Shown: piece by piece, positions 44,821 through 57,970 of the stretch
How positions within the stretch are numbered: the first letter of the stretch is position 1
Layout of the letters: each line of letters opens with the position of its first letter
DNA from: Paraspadella gotoi
Taxonomy: Eukaryota; Chaetognatha
Length of the DNA stretch: 64,000 nt
Assembly (NCBI GenBank): GCA_051294375.1
Contig: CM119267.1
Span: 7,730,683-7,794,682 of the forward strand
Direction: 5' to 3'
The notes under the pieces: generated by a model
What the model saw: the letters and a program-made list of their open reading frames with translations, nothing else
Database searches by the model: none
Told to the model about the DNA's origin: nothing
Made by a program: the position numbers and the translations under genes

Positions 44821-47800
44821 TTATCCTCGACTTACTTTGCCTGGATTTCTTGTCTGACAGGCTACAGGTCCTCCCCACATTCGGTATCCGCGTTTGCCCG
44901 AAGCTGCCATCTCTAGACTCTGACGGTGAGCATCCAAACATTTCTGTTGGAAAACACATTCAATTTTACTTTCGAGTTCGCTACGCTTCTATCGCTTCTC
45001 CGCAAACCTGATAGCGAAGCTTACAAGCAGCCTCGACCGTTTTGCACAGCACGCAGGCACTCGGATCGCAGTGGAAGACGTGACACAGGAAAGTGTCTTC
45101 GGGCGTGTGCACGATGAAGGCGCAGAGCCTAAAAAAGACGCACAGGTAAAAAATAAATGAGATTCGAGAATCCCGGATGAAATATGAGACGGTCGGAATT
45201 ACTTGACGTTGTGCCCGATGCCCATAAAAGAGAGATAGCGAACTCGGCACTCTTCAACAAGACGACCTTTAGCAGACGCCTCAGTTATCTTAATGGTGGA
45301 GGGGGCGACGGCTACGTCCACCAACTGCCATCTTTCCGGGGCAACGCGAGATGAGAGTTTGTCGATCGCTGGATGAAGAACGTCCATTCCTGCCAACAGA
45401 CAATAACAATATTAAATCGATTTTTCGCCACTTATGTATAGTAAATATTTTCATAGTACATACCAGTAGGCTGGGGAACTTGCACTGCGCCAAGATAATG
45501 AGCCCGCAGTACTTTACGGGGCTCTTCCATCGGCGTCGGAAAATTGTTCGCTGAAAAATAATCGAGTGTATACAATATATATAATATAATATATAGCTAA
45601 TATACTATTTAGTTCTTTCTTACCAGTGACAAGAAGCAAGGTCATTCTGAATAGCTCTCCCCCTTCCATCTGGGCAAAAAGTATATCATATTATTATTAA
45701 ATAGTTATTTAATAAAAAATAAATAAAATATGGGTAAAATATCGGCATTGATTACTACCTGCATTTACCATGATGGAAAAAAAAATTGTCGCGGTTACTT
45801 TCCAGCTATTTTTTGGCATTTTAATGTAATAATCAAAAAATAAAATTTAGATATCAAAAAACTTTTTGTAATTCATATGAGCGGTATTTTATTTATGAAC
45901 GATAAAAAAAAAAGAGTTCCATACAAAGAAAAAAAATTAATTATCCAAAAAAATATTTCTTTCTTTTTTATCTTTTACATTTTTTATTTATATTAATTTC
46001 CAGTTTTTTTTATTACTTTTTGAGTTAAACTGTTACTATTAAAAATCCCTACCTTTTTTTAGTCTCATGTCAAATGGTTATTGCATCATCTCCATTAAAA
46101 TAGATTCAGGGATGAATCTTAATTCATATATCAAAAAAAGAATGTTATTAAAAATACAATGATTCTGTAAATGTTTTAAAAATTTTTTTATATTATAAAA
46201 TATCGATAAAAGTTATAAGGCTCCGGGTAACCTTTCTGTGAGCAAAGTTAATATTTTAATTGTTAGAAATATAATATTTATAATAATATGAATAATCTTT
46301 TTAATCAACAAGAGGTGAAAACAGTTAGAAACAACCTTTTTTGAAAGTAATTGTATGCAATTGAAAAATAATATTTTTATTTAATCCTAAGGAGGTCATA
46401 TTACATATAAAAACCTATTTAATAATTAAAAAATATATTTGACAATGAAATTAACCGACTTTTCCAAACCACAACAATTTTTTTTCCATCATGGTATGCT
46501 TCTTGATCTTTTAAAACGAGTAATCATATTAAATGATTTGATTATATCAAAAAATTTTGCAACGGTAAAACGACTGAGTCCATAAATTATTGAATTTTTT
46601 TTTTATTCTCAAAGCTACAATGGCACCTTTATAAACCAAAAAGCTGCGGTGCCTTTAACATAACTAAATAAAAAAATAAAAAAAACGATTGATTTAAAAT
46701 AAAAACTAATTAAAAAAAGATAAAAGATTAAATATGATTATGATTTTTAATTAATTTTTTATTTAAATCAATTGTTTTTTTAAATTTTTTTATTTAGTTA
46801 AGTTAAAACAACCGCAGCTTTTTGGTTTATAAAGGTGCCATGTAGCTTTGAGAATAAAAAAACAAAACAAAAAAAACAATTGATTTAAAATAAAAACTAA
46901 TTAAAAAAGATAAAAGATTAAATATGATTTTATGATTTTTAATTAATTTTTATTTTAAATCATTGTTTTTTTTATTTTTTTATTTAGTTATGTTAAAGGC
47001 ACGCAGCTTTTTGGTTTATTAAGGTGCCATTGTAGCTTTGAGATAAAAAAAAAAATTCAATAATTTATGGACTCAGTCGTTTTACCGTTGCAAAATTTTT
47101 TGATATAATCAATAAGGCGTAGTGAAAGTTACGTAAGAAAATTCTAAAGGTCAATTATGAACAACATACCATCAGTGAACATTAATTTGTAAAAAAAATT
47201 AATTTTAATGTTTTTTAATTTTCGCAGTAGGCTAATTTATATATAGTACTATCCTTATAAAATTGAAAAATTCAAAATAGGCTTTTCTTAATTTTGATTG
47301 CAGATTTGAATTCTTCGTCAAAAGTTATTAAAAAAATATAAATTATTTTTAAAAATTCTTTCATTAAGTGGGTTAAAATTATAAAAACTATATTTAATAT
47401 ATAAAAAGTTAATTTTCAGCTTAAAAATAGCTTTTCTAATTTTTGACCCACTTAATGAAGGAATTTTTTAAAAGAAGTTATATTTTTTTTATCAACTTTT
47501 TATGACGAATCCAAATCTACAAAAAATCTTAGAAAAAACTGTTTTAAAATTTTAACATTTATTGGATTAGTACTAGTATAAATATGGCCTACTGCGTAAA
47601 TTGTAAAATTTATTATAAATTTTTTTATATAAATGTTTATTAGTAAATGTTGTTCGTTCCTCACTTTTAGAATTTAAATTAAAGTTAAATTTAAAAATTT
47701 TACTACGCCTTAATAATCAAATCATTTGATATGATTACTCGTTTTAAAAGACCAAGAAACATACCATGATGGAAAAAAAAATTGTTGTGGTTTGGAAAAA

Positions 47801-50800
47801 TCGGTTAATTTCATTGTCAAATATATTTTTTAATTATTAAATCATTGATTTTTTTACTATTTAAAAAAAAAATCATTTGAGGTAATGATCTTTTTTTGCC
47901 TATAACTTTTAAACAATTTGAGCTATAAAAAAATACAACGAAGCTGCTAAAAATTTTTAAAACATTTTAACTTTTTTTAAATTAATTTTTTGAATAGATA
48001 TTCCTCCACTAAGAATGTGATATACTTTTTACCTAGATGGTAGTTATTCAGCAGAAAGCAATTTGTGTATCACATTGTAATAAACTCACATTGATTGTAC
48101 TTGAAGCAGTGACCCTTCAGCAACCTCGATTCTCCTGTCAGAAGATGTGTCGGCCTTAGAGCTGATACCGGCCCATCCCCTGATATAGCCTCTGTGCCTA
48201 GGCTTCGTTCCAGCATGATACGCCTTGAATTGCGATTAAAAATTGGTTGAAATGAAGAAAGCAAATAGTGAAAGTGATATTTTACCTGCAAATATCACGT
48301 AGAGTGTTTGCTATGGTCCGTGCGGGCCTTTCGCAACGAAAAACGTGGCACAAATATTTTCGTGTGATTCGGTCTCTGGCTACGTAAGCGAAATCCCTGT
48401 ATGGAAATCATAGTACATTAAATTTTTAGTTTTAGGCATAAAGCTGAAAACGAAGAAAGCAATGTAATGGAGACGACATAGAAAAAAAATCAGAAATTTG
48501 AGGTAGCTTTCAAAACAACCCCTAAAAGCTTGATAGGAAAAGCAGGAGACAAATTATGACATTCAGAAGTCAGAAAGCCAAAAACACTCCGTGACTTCGA
48601 CTCTAGAACAACTATAAATTTCTACTCTACCTCTCCTTGTCGTTGTCCCTCCCAACTCCCCACACTCGTATTGAGTGAATTGGAAGTTGATGAAGAAGCG
48701 AACCGTCCTGTGGATCGATCAGCTGCAGCATCGTCTGGTCCAATACCATCCAAAGGTCTTTGCCCTTAATATGTACATTATGAATGTAAATAAGGATACT
48801 CGATAAATGTCAAATTATCCATTCTTGCCTTATCCATTTTGTTTGAACAAAATATACAATAAGGTGTAGTGAAAGTTACATACGAAAAAATTCTTAAAGT
48901 TCAATTATGAACAACATACCATCAGTGAACATTAATTTGTAAAAAAAAATTAATTTATATTTTTTAATTTTCGCAGTCGGCTATATTTATATATAGTACT
49001 ATCCTTATAAAATCAACAAAATTCAAAATAGGCTTTTTTTAATTTTGATTGCAGATTGAATTCCTCGTCAAAAGTTGATAAAAGAAAACATAAAAATCAT
49101 TTTTAAAAATTCTTTCGTTAAGTGGGTTAAAAATTAAAAAAACTATATTTAATATATAAAAAGTTAATTTTCAGCTTAAAATATAGCTTTTTTTAATTTT
49201 TGACCCACTTAATGAAGGAATTTTTAAAAAAGATTCTATTTCTTTTTATCAACTTTTTATGACGAATCCAAATCTTGTAAAAAAATCTTAGAAAAAACTG
49301 TTTGAAATTTTAACATTTATTGGTTTAGTACTAGTATAAATATGGCCTACTGCGTAAATTGTAAAATTATTATAAATTTTTTTTATACATAAATGTTCAT
49401 AAGTATAATGTTGTCGTTCCTCATTTTAGAATTTTAATTTTAAAGTTAAACTTAGGAATTTTACTACGCCTTAATATACAATATTACTTTCATAGGTACT
49501 AACTATAAGAATTAGGTATCAAGTTTGCAAAGTTTAATTGCCAAGAGTTCGAGCGTCACGAATAAATCGCAACTTACGTCTCCCCATCGACCGACGACAT
49601 CGAGTAGGTGGTTACGCCCGTGAGCGAGTTCGACGATACACTTGTTAACAGCCTTGGAAGATCGTTGCGGAGTCAGATCCTCCTCATCTATGCGGACCCA
49701 ACCGAGGCTGCGGACGGCAAATCGGACGGCGTCATCGGGCAAACACTTCGCTAAACTGGAAGGTCAAGAATAAAAAGAGAAGAAAAAAAAAGAAGACCTT
49801 CAATGGTGTTCTAGAATTGTATTGATAATTAAGGACTATTTTGGTACGGACTTTTAAACATTAATTATTAAACAGTACGTTTTATTAGAGGCAATTACGT
49901 ATAAATAATTTTCTCAAGCTGTAAGCTTTCCAATCCCATTAATATTTGCTTGTTTTTCGTTATTCGTCATGCACATGGCATAATGGAGATACGATGTTTC
50001 GTTTTTTTAATTGACAGTTAATATTGAAATTTTTAGCTTTGTAAAGAGGGACAGCGATCATTGTACACAATTTAAAATAAAAATTACAATGAGGATCTAC
50101 ACAAATAATTTAAATTCATATTGACTGATAAAGAACAGTTTTTAAACGGGTTGTTTAGGATACCAAATTCAACTTACTTGACGGCATTCGTCTCCGTCAT
50201 ATCGCCGACGCCCCCAGATTCGACTTCCGAAGATTTTACAGGAGTGCATTGGTCGTCGTCGTCGTTGTCGTTTTCCTCCTCATCCTCGCTGGCGTCCTCC
50301 GAAGAAGAGTAAGAGGGTCGCCTCATCGCGAGTTTGTGATTCTTTTTACTGTGAATAAAGATTTTCGGAGTTCTGATTAAGTACTAACCTATTAATTCGC
50401 TAACAAGCAAACAGGAAGGTGAATTTTGAGAGGAATATAAATTTTTTTAAGTTCTCTGGTAAAAAACTATTTTAAAAAATCTTAAAAGTATAGTGATCTC
50501 GCCAGACGTTACCATAAAAGAAAATTAATAGAAAAAAAAATACAATGAATTATTGATGCGATAACTAATTATTGATGTGAAGATGACAAAATTTTTGATG
50601 CAATGATACAAAATTATTAATGTAAAGATAACAAAAAAATATTGATGTGATGATAAGGAATGATTGAGGGGAAAACATTTAAAAAAACACAATAAACCAA
50701 TAAAACGAAAAAAAATAAATTGAATAAAATAAATTTAATGAAATGAGTTGAATAAAATGATTTCAATAACATGAATCAAATGAAAAGAATTGAATGAAAA

Positions 50801-53800
50801 GAATTGAATGAAATGATTTGAGTGAAATGAATTGAATAAAATGAAATGATTGAAATGAATTGAAGAATTGAATGAATAAATGTAAGAAAGATAACGAAAT
50901 AAAAAATAAGAAAAAAAGAGGGAAAAAGAAAAATCAAAATAAAAAGCAGCTTTGCAATGTTAAAATAATAACATGCGCGACAGCGATGAATAACGTTACG
51001 AGTTCGATCCTGATAATTTTTTTTAAAAATAAAGCCACTCCTCATTTTTAAACGAATCGGAAGTAGCAGCATCTGAAAAAAAAAAGAGAGTGATATAATC
51101 TAAAAAAATAAACAAAAAATTGTTTAATTATAAAAGTATATATTTTTATTTGTATAAAAATTTTGATATAGCTTTTCATCATTAAGATCTTTGAAATTTT
51201 ATGTTTCATATGGATTTAAATATTTTTTGTATTAATTTCCTTCACATTATGACTTACGGTAATATGCAAATCAGAATATAATAAACTATATCCTAATTTG
51301 CATATTGTAGTAAGTACTATATTCTAATTTGCATATTGCAGTAAATCATAATTAGAAGGAAATTCAAACAAAAAATACTTAAATACATATGAAACATGAA
51401 CTTTTAAAGATCTTAAAGAGAAGAAGCTAAATATAAATTTTTAACTTACTATTATTGCCAACTTTTATAAAACTTTTATCATTATAATTCATAGTAGTTT
51501 TTATATAAAAAATAATCATAATCCGTAATAGCCACTATATAAACCGTATGCAGTAAAAGTATTTCTACCCGACTTCGCTATCCATGAATACATAGACAAA
51601 GATTTGCCGATTTATATTCATGACTCTATAATTAACTCGATAAATCGACTTGTCAGTCAGATATGTTGCATAATCGATGGGATTTCTGGAAGCTGTATTT
51701 CTGAACAAAATAGAGTTTTTCGTAACAAATGACAATAATCAGAAAAAGATTTTAAGTATCTGCTACCTAAAAATTATAATTCAAAAGGTTTACACTAGTC
51801 AAAAAACCTGAATAGGAACTTACAAAAAAGGTTTGAATTCTGAATCAAGATCAGAAATGGGTGTATCACATAAGGAGGCCCCCGCAGAATCTGAAGTGGT
51901 GGACTCGACAATTGCCCATTCGCTTATTGGCGTCACCGGTAAAACCGGATATTCCAACAGGGCTGGCGAATCCACGAAGGAAGATGAACTAGTTCGTTTC
52001 GAAAAAAAATTTTCAGGTTCATGGGCAATTGCATAGCAACTTGCAGAAAGTGAACAAATCTGGGTAAATCAACGGAACTGCGTTTAATTCATGTTAGAAT
52101 AAGAGTATAATAACGTTTTAGCGATAGTCACATCCACTACCTGATTGAACCATGGTTACCAGCGAAATAATTCTGAAAAAAAATTTTGACATTTGCATTT
52201 CAAATAAAGAAAAACTGATACTGATATAAGACATCCAACCTTATTCACCACAGAGGGTTTCAGCGACGTAGAAAGCTTCTTGCATTTGACCATGGTTTTT
52301 TCTCTACGACTAATGTTAAAGAAATTTTTCTTTTTGCCATTTTCAACAAAAGGTTTTTCCACTTTTTCGTGAGCTAAAGAGGACGGAGAGGGTGATGGAG
52401 GGGAAGTCAGCAACAACTCGGATTCCCGTCTGCAACCGCGTTTGTTCCCCGAGCCGCTCGCCAAATGCGGTCTTTTGCGGCGGAACTTGCTTTTGATTCT
52501 GGCGAAGAATGCTGGATTTTGGATAAACTCTTCCGACGACGAAGTTTGAGAGCTGCGAGTTACAGGTCAAAATGACTTTTGTATGAGCTTTAACAACGCA
52601 ATTTAATATATTTTTGACATCTAACAATTTTTATTAGAAATATATAATTATATATAAGTATATAATAATAGTCATATTCACCTGCTCAGTTCGTTATAGA
52701 AGGAATTCATTTTTAAATTTTGCAAAGATAAAAATAGTGGAAGAAACTAGAGCCGTTGGTGGACTATGTGCGAAAAATGGCTCAAAGATCGACATGGAAC
52801 GGATGACAACGGTAGAGGAAAGTTAATTGCCGGCACGCAATGCGGAGATTTAGGGAAACGAGACATTGAACGCAAAAGAAGGTGGATAAAACAACTACGC
52901 AAAAAATGGTAAGACAAATTTCAGGTTATAATTCTTCAGCTATGCCTATTTGGTGCATATTTTAAACAATAAATATGTAATTATGAATTAAGCTTTACTT
53001 AAAAAAACAGACGGATTGAATTCTTTTTCTTCTTACCATTCCTTTACCCCCCCCTTTTTTTTCTCTTCCTTTTGTTCGCGGTAGAGGAACAAAAAGTATC
53101 AAATTCAGAAGTCTAGGAAAAGGCATGCATGTCTCAGCGAGGAATTTAATGGAGAGAATTCGTTCTCATGTAACATTTATCTTAAACATTCCATTATCTA
53201 GCTATGTTATGATTTCTAGATGGACTAATATCATTCGTCACAACCTTGTCAGGAAAGACAACTGCTGAAGGCTTCATATTATAAAATGAGGTACCCCTTT
53301 TTTGTGACTAGAATCTGTTCCTACCGAACTACCTGATCGAATTTCATGAAATTTTACATTTAGAGTTCTAATGACAATATAAATGGAACTATCGAGGCGA
53401 ATTTTAATATTCAACCCAGGAAAAGAGATACAGTGCCCTGGGGGTGGACCTCTGGGGGGCCAAAAAAAAAAAAAATATTGAAATTCGCCTTGATAGTTCT
53501 ATTTGTATTCACATAGGCATCGTTCATACTAAATTTCAATGAATTTGGTCCAGTAGTTTTCTCGGAACGTGTTCTGGGCACAAAAAAGGGGTACCTCATT
53601 TTATAATATGAAGTCTTCTGTATAGTTAATGAGTCTAAATTTATCATCAGTTTATTACTCTTATTACCCATCAGCTAATTATACGACTGACGTTAAAAAA
53701 TCGCTCAAGCTTGTTTTTTAATATCAAAAACCCATTCGGCATTGGAAAATCCAATATTTAACTTTATTTTGTTGAAATAAAAATGCAAGCAAGACTATTA

Positions 53801-56800
53801 ATATTAATTCTGCTAGAGTTTCATCGTGATCGTGGAGAACAAACTTGTCAAAATCCAGTAAAACGTACGAGGTTAACTGGGTTAAAACTTTAGTGAATAA
53901 GACGTAATACTTACGGTTTCCTGACAGGGTCAGGCATGAATTCGAAAGTGTCTCTCTCGAATTCCGCCAAGTGATCTTTTTCCTCCGACGTCACTGTAAA
54001 CAAAAAGTCAACAATTAGTTTCAATCTAATTTAGTAAAATGACTTATTGCAAAAAATACAATTTTTTTCAAGAAAATCATTAACGCCCATTTACCAGGAG
54101 ATTCTTCCATGATCTTGTCGCAGTGTGAGTTTGGATATACGGAGGGCATAGTTTTGCTACCGGGGATGCCTGGACCGTTGTAGGAACGCATAGTGCAATG
54201 TGAGGAGGGTCGTACGGGAACAGTCCGCAGTTCACGCACTGGAGGCTGGTCGCAAGAGTCCGTCGACGCCACTGAAAAAAAAAAAAAAAAAAAACGGAGA
54301 TGACTCAATTGAGAAAAAGAAATCGGCCAAAATTTTTAAAGTATTTTTTAAAATTTAAAACAAGCGTTTTCAAAGCGCTCTTGCCTGTGGATAAAGAATG
54401 AATGCTATCCTGTCTGAATGCATTTACGGCAACGTAGTCGGAAATGCTGTTAGGCAGGTTCGAAGGGGAAGTCAGCGGCGAGAGCGGCACCTGAGACTGA
54501 GGTGAGACTGAGACTTTTGATTAAATTATCAAAATAATATTTTTCTCCTCGAGCAACAGGGACGGGCGCGTTTCTTACCATTTCATCGCCGCCGTCGGTA
54601 TCTTGACCGGAGGCGTCGGTTAACGACTGAAACGAAACGCCGCTGTGAATTCGCCTCATCGACACGCGCGGTGGCGCCTGAATCGAAAAAATTCCATTTT
54701 AAATGTTAAACTTGTGGTGACTATGGGTAAAAAAAAAACTATCAAAAATAGTATAGAAGACAAATTTAAAAAAAAATTATACGTAACCAGTAAAAGACAA
54801 AAAATTCTCACACTATTTACAAGCTTTTTTTAAAAAAAATTAACTTTTTTTTGGAAAAAAACTGAACTGCTATGTAAATATCCGATCAAAAACGCGCTCA
54901 CCAAACTGGGCGGAAAATCTCTTTGGATGGTGCCGCTTTTAATGTGCCAATAATAAGCTCCGTCTTCATCTTCATGCGCCTCCCATCCGACCGGAAGCCT
55001 GCGGCTCGTATTGATTATCGATGAGTGAATTGGTTTGCGACTGCGGAATGGATAACATCACTTTCACCTCTTCAGACTCAATAATTGGAATAGCTTTTAG
55101 CTATGGCATTCATGAATGCCAAAATGATAACAACCAATTTAGTTTTATCTTATAGTTTTTTTTGTTTTTTTTTAAGTAAATTTAAAGATTATGCAGCTTA
55201 GACGCCGTATTAAATGGCTAAACATCTTACGCGATTGAATTTCCGTTTTCTACATCAGGATCCTCGTCGATTTCGTCGTCATCGTCGTCGGCAAATTTAA
55301 TGTCGTCGAAATGGCCGCCTCTAGAACATTCGTCGCCATCGTCCTGTGAAAATAAAAGAATTGTGATACTTTTCAATAAAGTTTCGCTACTGTCAATAAT
55401 GCTACTTCAATTACCAATAGTTTAATCCCTTACCTGATCCGTCATCGATCGGGACAAGGAAGGAAGTTTCTGCAGTACGAACGTATCTTCGTACCGGTGG
55501 GGAGGTTGGCCCATCTCCTCGAAAAGACTGTCGAGACTCTCCCGCTTCGTGATCGGTTTCGCCTTCCCTCCCGACCTTCGACGACTGGCATTTCTTTTCA
55601 AGGTCCCCTCGTCGTCGACTTCGGCGTCAATCGCATCCTTTTCATCCTCGTCTTTATCTGATGAAAGTTGATTCAACTCAGAGTCGTCATGACCAGGAAA
55701 TGAGTTGCTGGTTGGCGAGGATGAATCCTGAATGATCAATTTACCGAATCTTTTCTCGTCGCAGGATTTGTTGAGGGTTTCGTTCGGGGTGAAAACCCTG
55801 GGAAATTCTTCACCAGACGTTACTCGGCCTGGGAAAAAGACAATTTCTTTATGCCGCCGAAACTGCTGTCACAACTAAAGAGTTCGGTTACCGAGCTTGC
55901 CACGGTCCAATTGTATACCACTGTCGCTCGAATCCGGAGAATTGATGTCGCCCAAGCTGCGAAAGCAAATTACACAATTGCTGTATTTAAATTTATTTAT
56001 ATTTAAAAAAAATTAAATAAAATTAAATAGTTAAAAAGCATCAATCATAAAAACGAGGCCAACCTGGAGGAAGAGCAGTAAGCGCTGACGGCCGCTAAAT
56101 AGGATTCCGACGATTTGGGTCGCTCGAGCATCGCGTTAAGTCCCTGGGCTCGAAACCCCTACAGTTGGCAATGAGGTAAAACAAAATATGAATTACTCAA
56201 TTTTGCTAAGTACAAAAAAAACGTGCCACTTTATAACTTTAAATTCCAGACTCTCTATAAAGACATTTTTAAAAATTATATAAAACAAATAAAATTTGTT
56301 AAAAAAGGAATCAATGTGTCTAAATGTTATTACAATCGGTCCAACGGTTTAAGCGATATGATTTTTTAAACTTGACTGTTCCAAAACCAAATGGAAAAAT
56401 CGATTTTTAGCCATCTACACAGATCTTTTTTAATTAAAAAAACTACAACATGAAAAAGCTCTCATTGTGGTTGTAAAAAAACTTTGACATTCAGATTGCT
56501 CAAACACATACTCCAATGTCTATATCTGTAAAAAAAACCAAAATTTTAAACATTTTATTTTTTTTATAAAAATATATTTTATAATAAAAAGATCTTATTC
56601 AAATATAAAAAATATATTTTTTTGAAATTTGATCATGCCATTGATGAGCACATAACTAAAAAAGTAAAACTGGATTACTGGGAATTAAAAAATAAAAAAA
56701 GGTTTTTTTATCAGGGTACAAAATCTGAAGTCGTTTTATCAGATAATTTAGTCATAATATTTAATCATTTCATTTAACTCCCATTTGAAATCCGTATAAA

Positions 56801-57180
56801 AGTTTCAAAATCTTGGACCCGTCTTTCATCATTATTTTAATAAAATGTATACCAAACTTATCTTTTAAAATTTTTTTTAAAAATTAAAGTTTATAAAGTG
56901 ATTTTTAAAGTCTAAAATAAAGTGGCGCGTTTTTTTTTTTGCACAGGACTGTATAAGTAGTATCTCTCGGATTCTCGGATAAAAAAAGAATTCCGCATAG
57001 AAAAAGTGAGAACCCAAAGACCGACAAATTCGTTCAGTTATACTACGTAATAGTATATACCAGTAGGTACCAGTGGTTAATAACTCAATATTTACATTGC
57101 AAAGGATACATCTTTCTCTATGTCTTTTGTACCTGATAACGGTTTCTCGCAGAGTACGCGTCGATTACGCTGGTCGACAT
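44821..57180 (-). CDS. APBB-like: Fe65 / APBB adaptor (WW, PTB1, PTB2)
   Basis: Adaptor that binds the cytoplasmic tail of APP family proteins through PTB2. Exons (high to low): 57180-57133, 56158-56064, 55956-55892, 55828-55434, 55343-55231, 54998-54902, 54677-54579, 54490-54385, 54271-54095, 53993-53915, 52552-52240, 52172-52141, 51988-51824, 50348-50178, 49755-49578, 48764-48631, 48396-48286, 48223-48169, 45669-45624, 45550-45464, 45389-45203, 45128-45008, 44943-44821; all in phase, about 998 aa. WW: LPVGWEAHEDEDGAYYWH...FPPSL. PTB1: FAVRSLGWVRIDEEDLTP, GKDLWMVLDQTMLQLI, IRVWGVGRDNDKERDFAYVARD, CHVFRCERPARTIA. PTB2: YLGAVQVPQPTG, ECRVRYLSFMGIGHNVKLCAF, CHVFHCDPSACVL, AACKLRYQKCLDA. The WW-to-PTB1 linker is much longer than in human Fe65 (about 710 aa in total). 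The end after NPGK is uncertain (read-through stop or further exon). The intron after 54385 starts with GC. Confidence 0.93.
46417..47842. repeat. Large palindromic (fold-back) element, interrupted by a MITE
   Basis: Left arm ATTTAATAATTAAAAAATATATTTGAC...ACCATCATGG-type sequence at 46417-46600 is mirrored at 47050-47112 and 47721-47842. The centre (46605-47045) holds repeated units bounded by CTCAAAGCTACAATGGCACC and its complement, with GCAGCTTTTTGGTTTAT. The right arm is split by the MITE at 47113-47712. It could extrude as a cruciform. Confidence 0.85.
47113..47712 (+). mobile_element. MITE copy 1, 600 bp, TSD ATAATCAA
   Basis: Begins TAAGGCGTAGTGAAAGTTAC and ends GGTAAAATTT-like DNA, then TACTACGCCTTA. 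The ends are inverted (TAAGGCGTAGT). It is flanked by the perfect 8-bp direct repeat ATAATCAA (47105-47112 and 47713-47720). The interior has its own inverted repeat around AAGTGGGTT/AACCCACTT-type motifs. No transposase. 8-bp duplications are typical of hAT-type insertion. Confidence 0.92.
48860..49473 (+). mobile_element. MITE copy 2, 614 bp, TSD ATATACAA
   Basis: Colinear copy of the 47113 element (TAAGGTGTAGTGAAAGTTACA ... TTTTACTACGCCTTA), flanked by the perfect 8-bp direct repeat ATATACAA (48852-48859 and 49474-49481). Located in the APBB intron between two PTB1 exons. Two independent 8-bp duplications define the element's ends. Confidence 0.92.
50470..51125 (+). repeat. Dispersed repeat B, copy 2 (APBB intron)
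   Basis: Second copy, starting AGTATAGTGATCTCGCCAGA. Its centre is expanded by degenerate TTGATG and TGAAATGAATTGAA units. Non-coding. Confidence 0.75.
51178..51423. repeat. Fold-back element with three octamer motifs
   Basis: Arms CATTAAGATCTTTGAAATTTTATG... and the mirrored ...CATGAACTTTTAAAGATCTTAAAG enclose ATGCAAAT (51264), ATTTGCAT (51296) and ATTTGCAT (51327). AT-rich, non-coding, in an APBB intron. Confidence 0.8.
52682..52710 (-). other. Alternative first coding exon of APBB
   Basis: ATG-AATTCCTTC... encodes MNSFYNELS and ends with two bases before a gtgaat donor. This is the same phase as the exon ending at 53915, so either can join to the exon at 52552 (SQTSSSEEFIQNP...). Use of this exon would give an isoform without the WW domain but with both PTB domains. 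Confidence 0.5.
53272..53613. mobile_element. 342-bp MITE-like element with ~29-bp terminal inverted repeats
   Basis: Left end CTTCATATTATAAAATGAGG then TACCCCTTTTTT. The right end is its near-exact complement. The interior contains a second inverted pair around GAACTATC.AGGCGAATTT. No clear target duplication and no ORF. In an APBB intron. Confidence 0.85.
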
Positions 57181-57454
57181 GTTCGAGCTACGGTTAAGCC
57201 TAAAGGCGGACCAGTATTTCGTTAAGTTTTGCCATTTCGACGGTTAACGGGAAGGTAGAAGTAGCAACGGAAACGCTCTGTTAGATTAAGCTTGCAAATC
57301 GAGGAAAGATCCTCAAGAGTTGGTAAAAATAATCAATTTTTCTGTGTGGCAAGTCGCGCACACAAGACGTGCTCCCTCTTTTCTTCTTTTCTTTCTTATA
57401 TGGAGCGAGACGCCGACACGAAGAGGAGGACGAAGGCGAGAGAAGCCAAGCGCC

Positions 57455-57475
57455 ACGAACCACCAATCAGGAATG
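57455..57475 (-). promoter_or_regulatory. CCAAT box upstream of APBB
   Basis: CACCAATCAG at 57461 lies about 280 bp upstream of the ATG at 57180 in a relatively GC-rich stretch. This is a motif-level call. Confidence 0.3.
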
Positions 57476-57970
57476 AGCGAGCGACAAGGGAAGCGATAGA
57501 CTTCAAACGCACGATGCAAGAACGTAGAAGATTGTACAACCATGTCCATAGTATGAATTGAGTTCTTTGACAAAACCTAGCTGATTTGAAGCATTAAAAA
57601 CAGATATACAAACAGTCAAACTGTCTTTGTAAGATTAAATATCAAATTGTATCGAGAATTCGAGATTCTTAAAGTAAATTCAGAAAGTATTCACTCATTA
57701 AAGTTTCTATGGAAAACTTAAGGTAAATTTTTTTTACTTCTAAATTTGGTCATATAGGTATAAGTAAAACTTAAAATAGTTTTGATCGAAGAATCCAGCG
57801 CAGTTTTAATATAAAAAAATAATTAAAAATCACTTATATTAATTAACTTTAATTATACCATTCCGTATTGTTGAAAAAAAAAAATTTTTTTACTAATAAA
57901 AGCTGCTTTCAAACTAAGAAGTTTGCACATAATCTCTTTCTAATGACCTACCGTACGCACAAAGCATTAT

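Larger units (their letters stand above)
45760..48060. other. Large AT-rich APBB intron filled with fold-back repeats
   Basis: The intron between the exons at 48169 and 45669 is mostly AT-rich palindromic DNA. It has an arm-like fragment at 45768-45815, the 1.4-kb palindrome and a nested MITE. No exon was found in it. Confidence 0.7.

Noticed and set aside
57292-57561. 89-codon + strand ORF upstream of APBB
   Set aside because: Overlaps the presumed APBB promoter/5' region on the opposite strand; no domain recognised.
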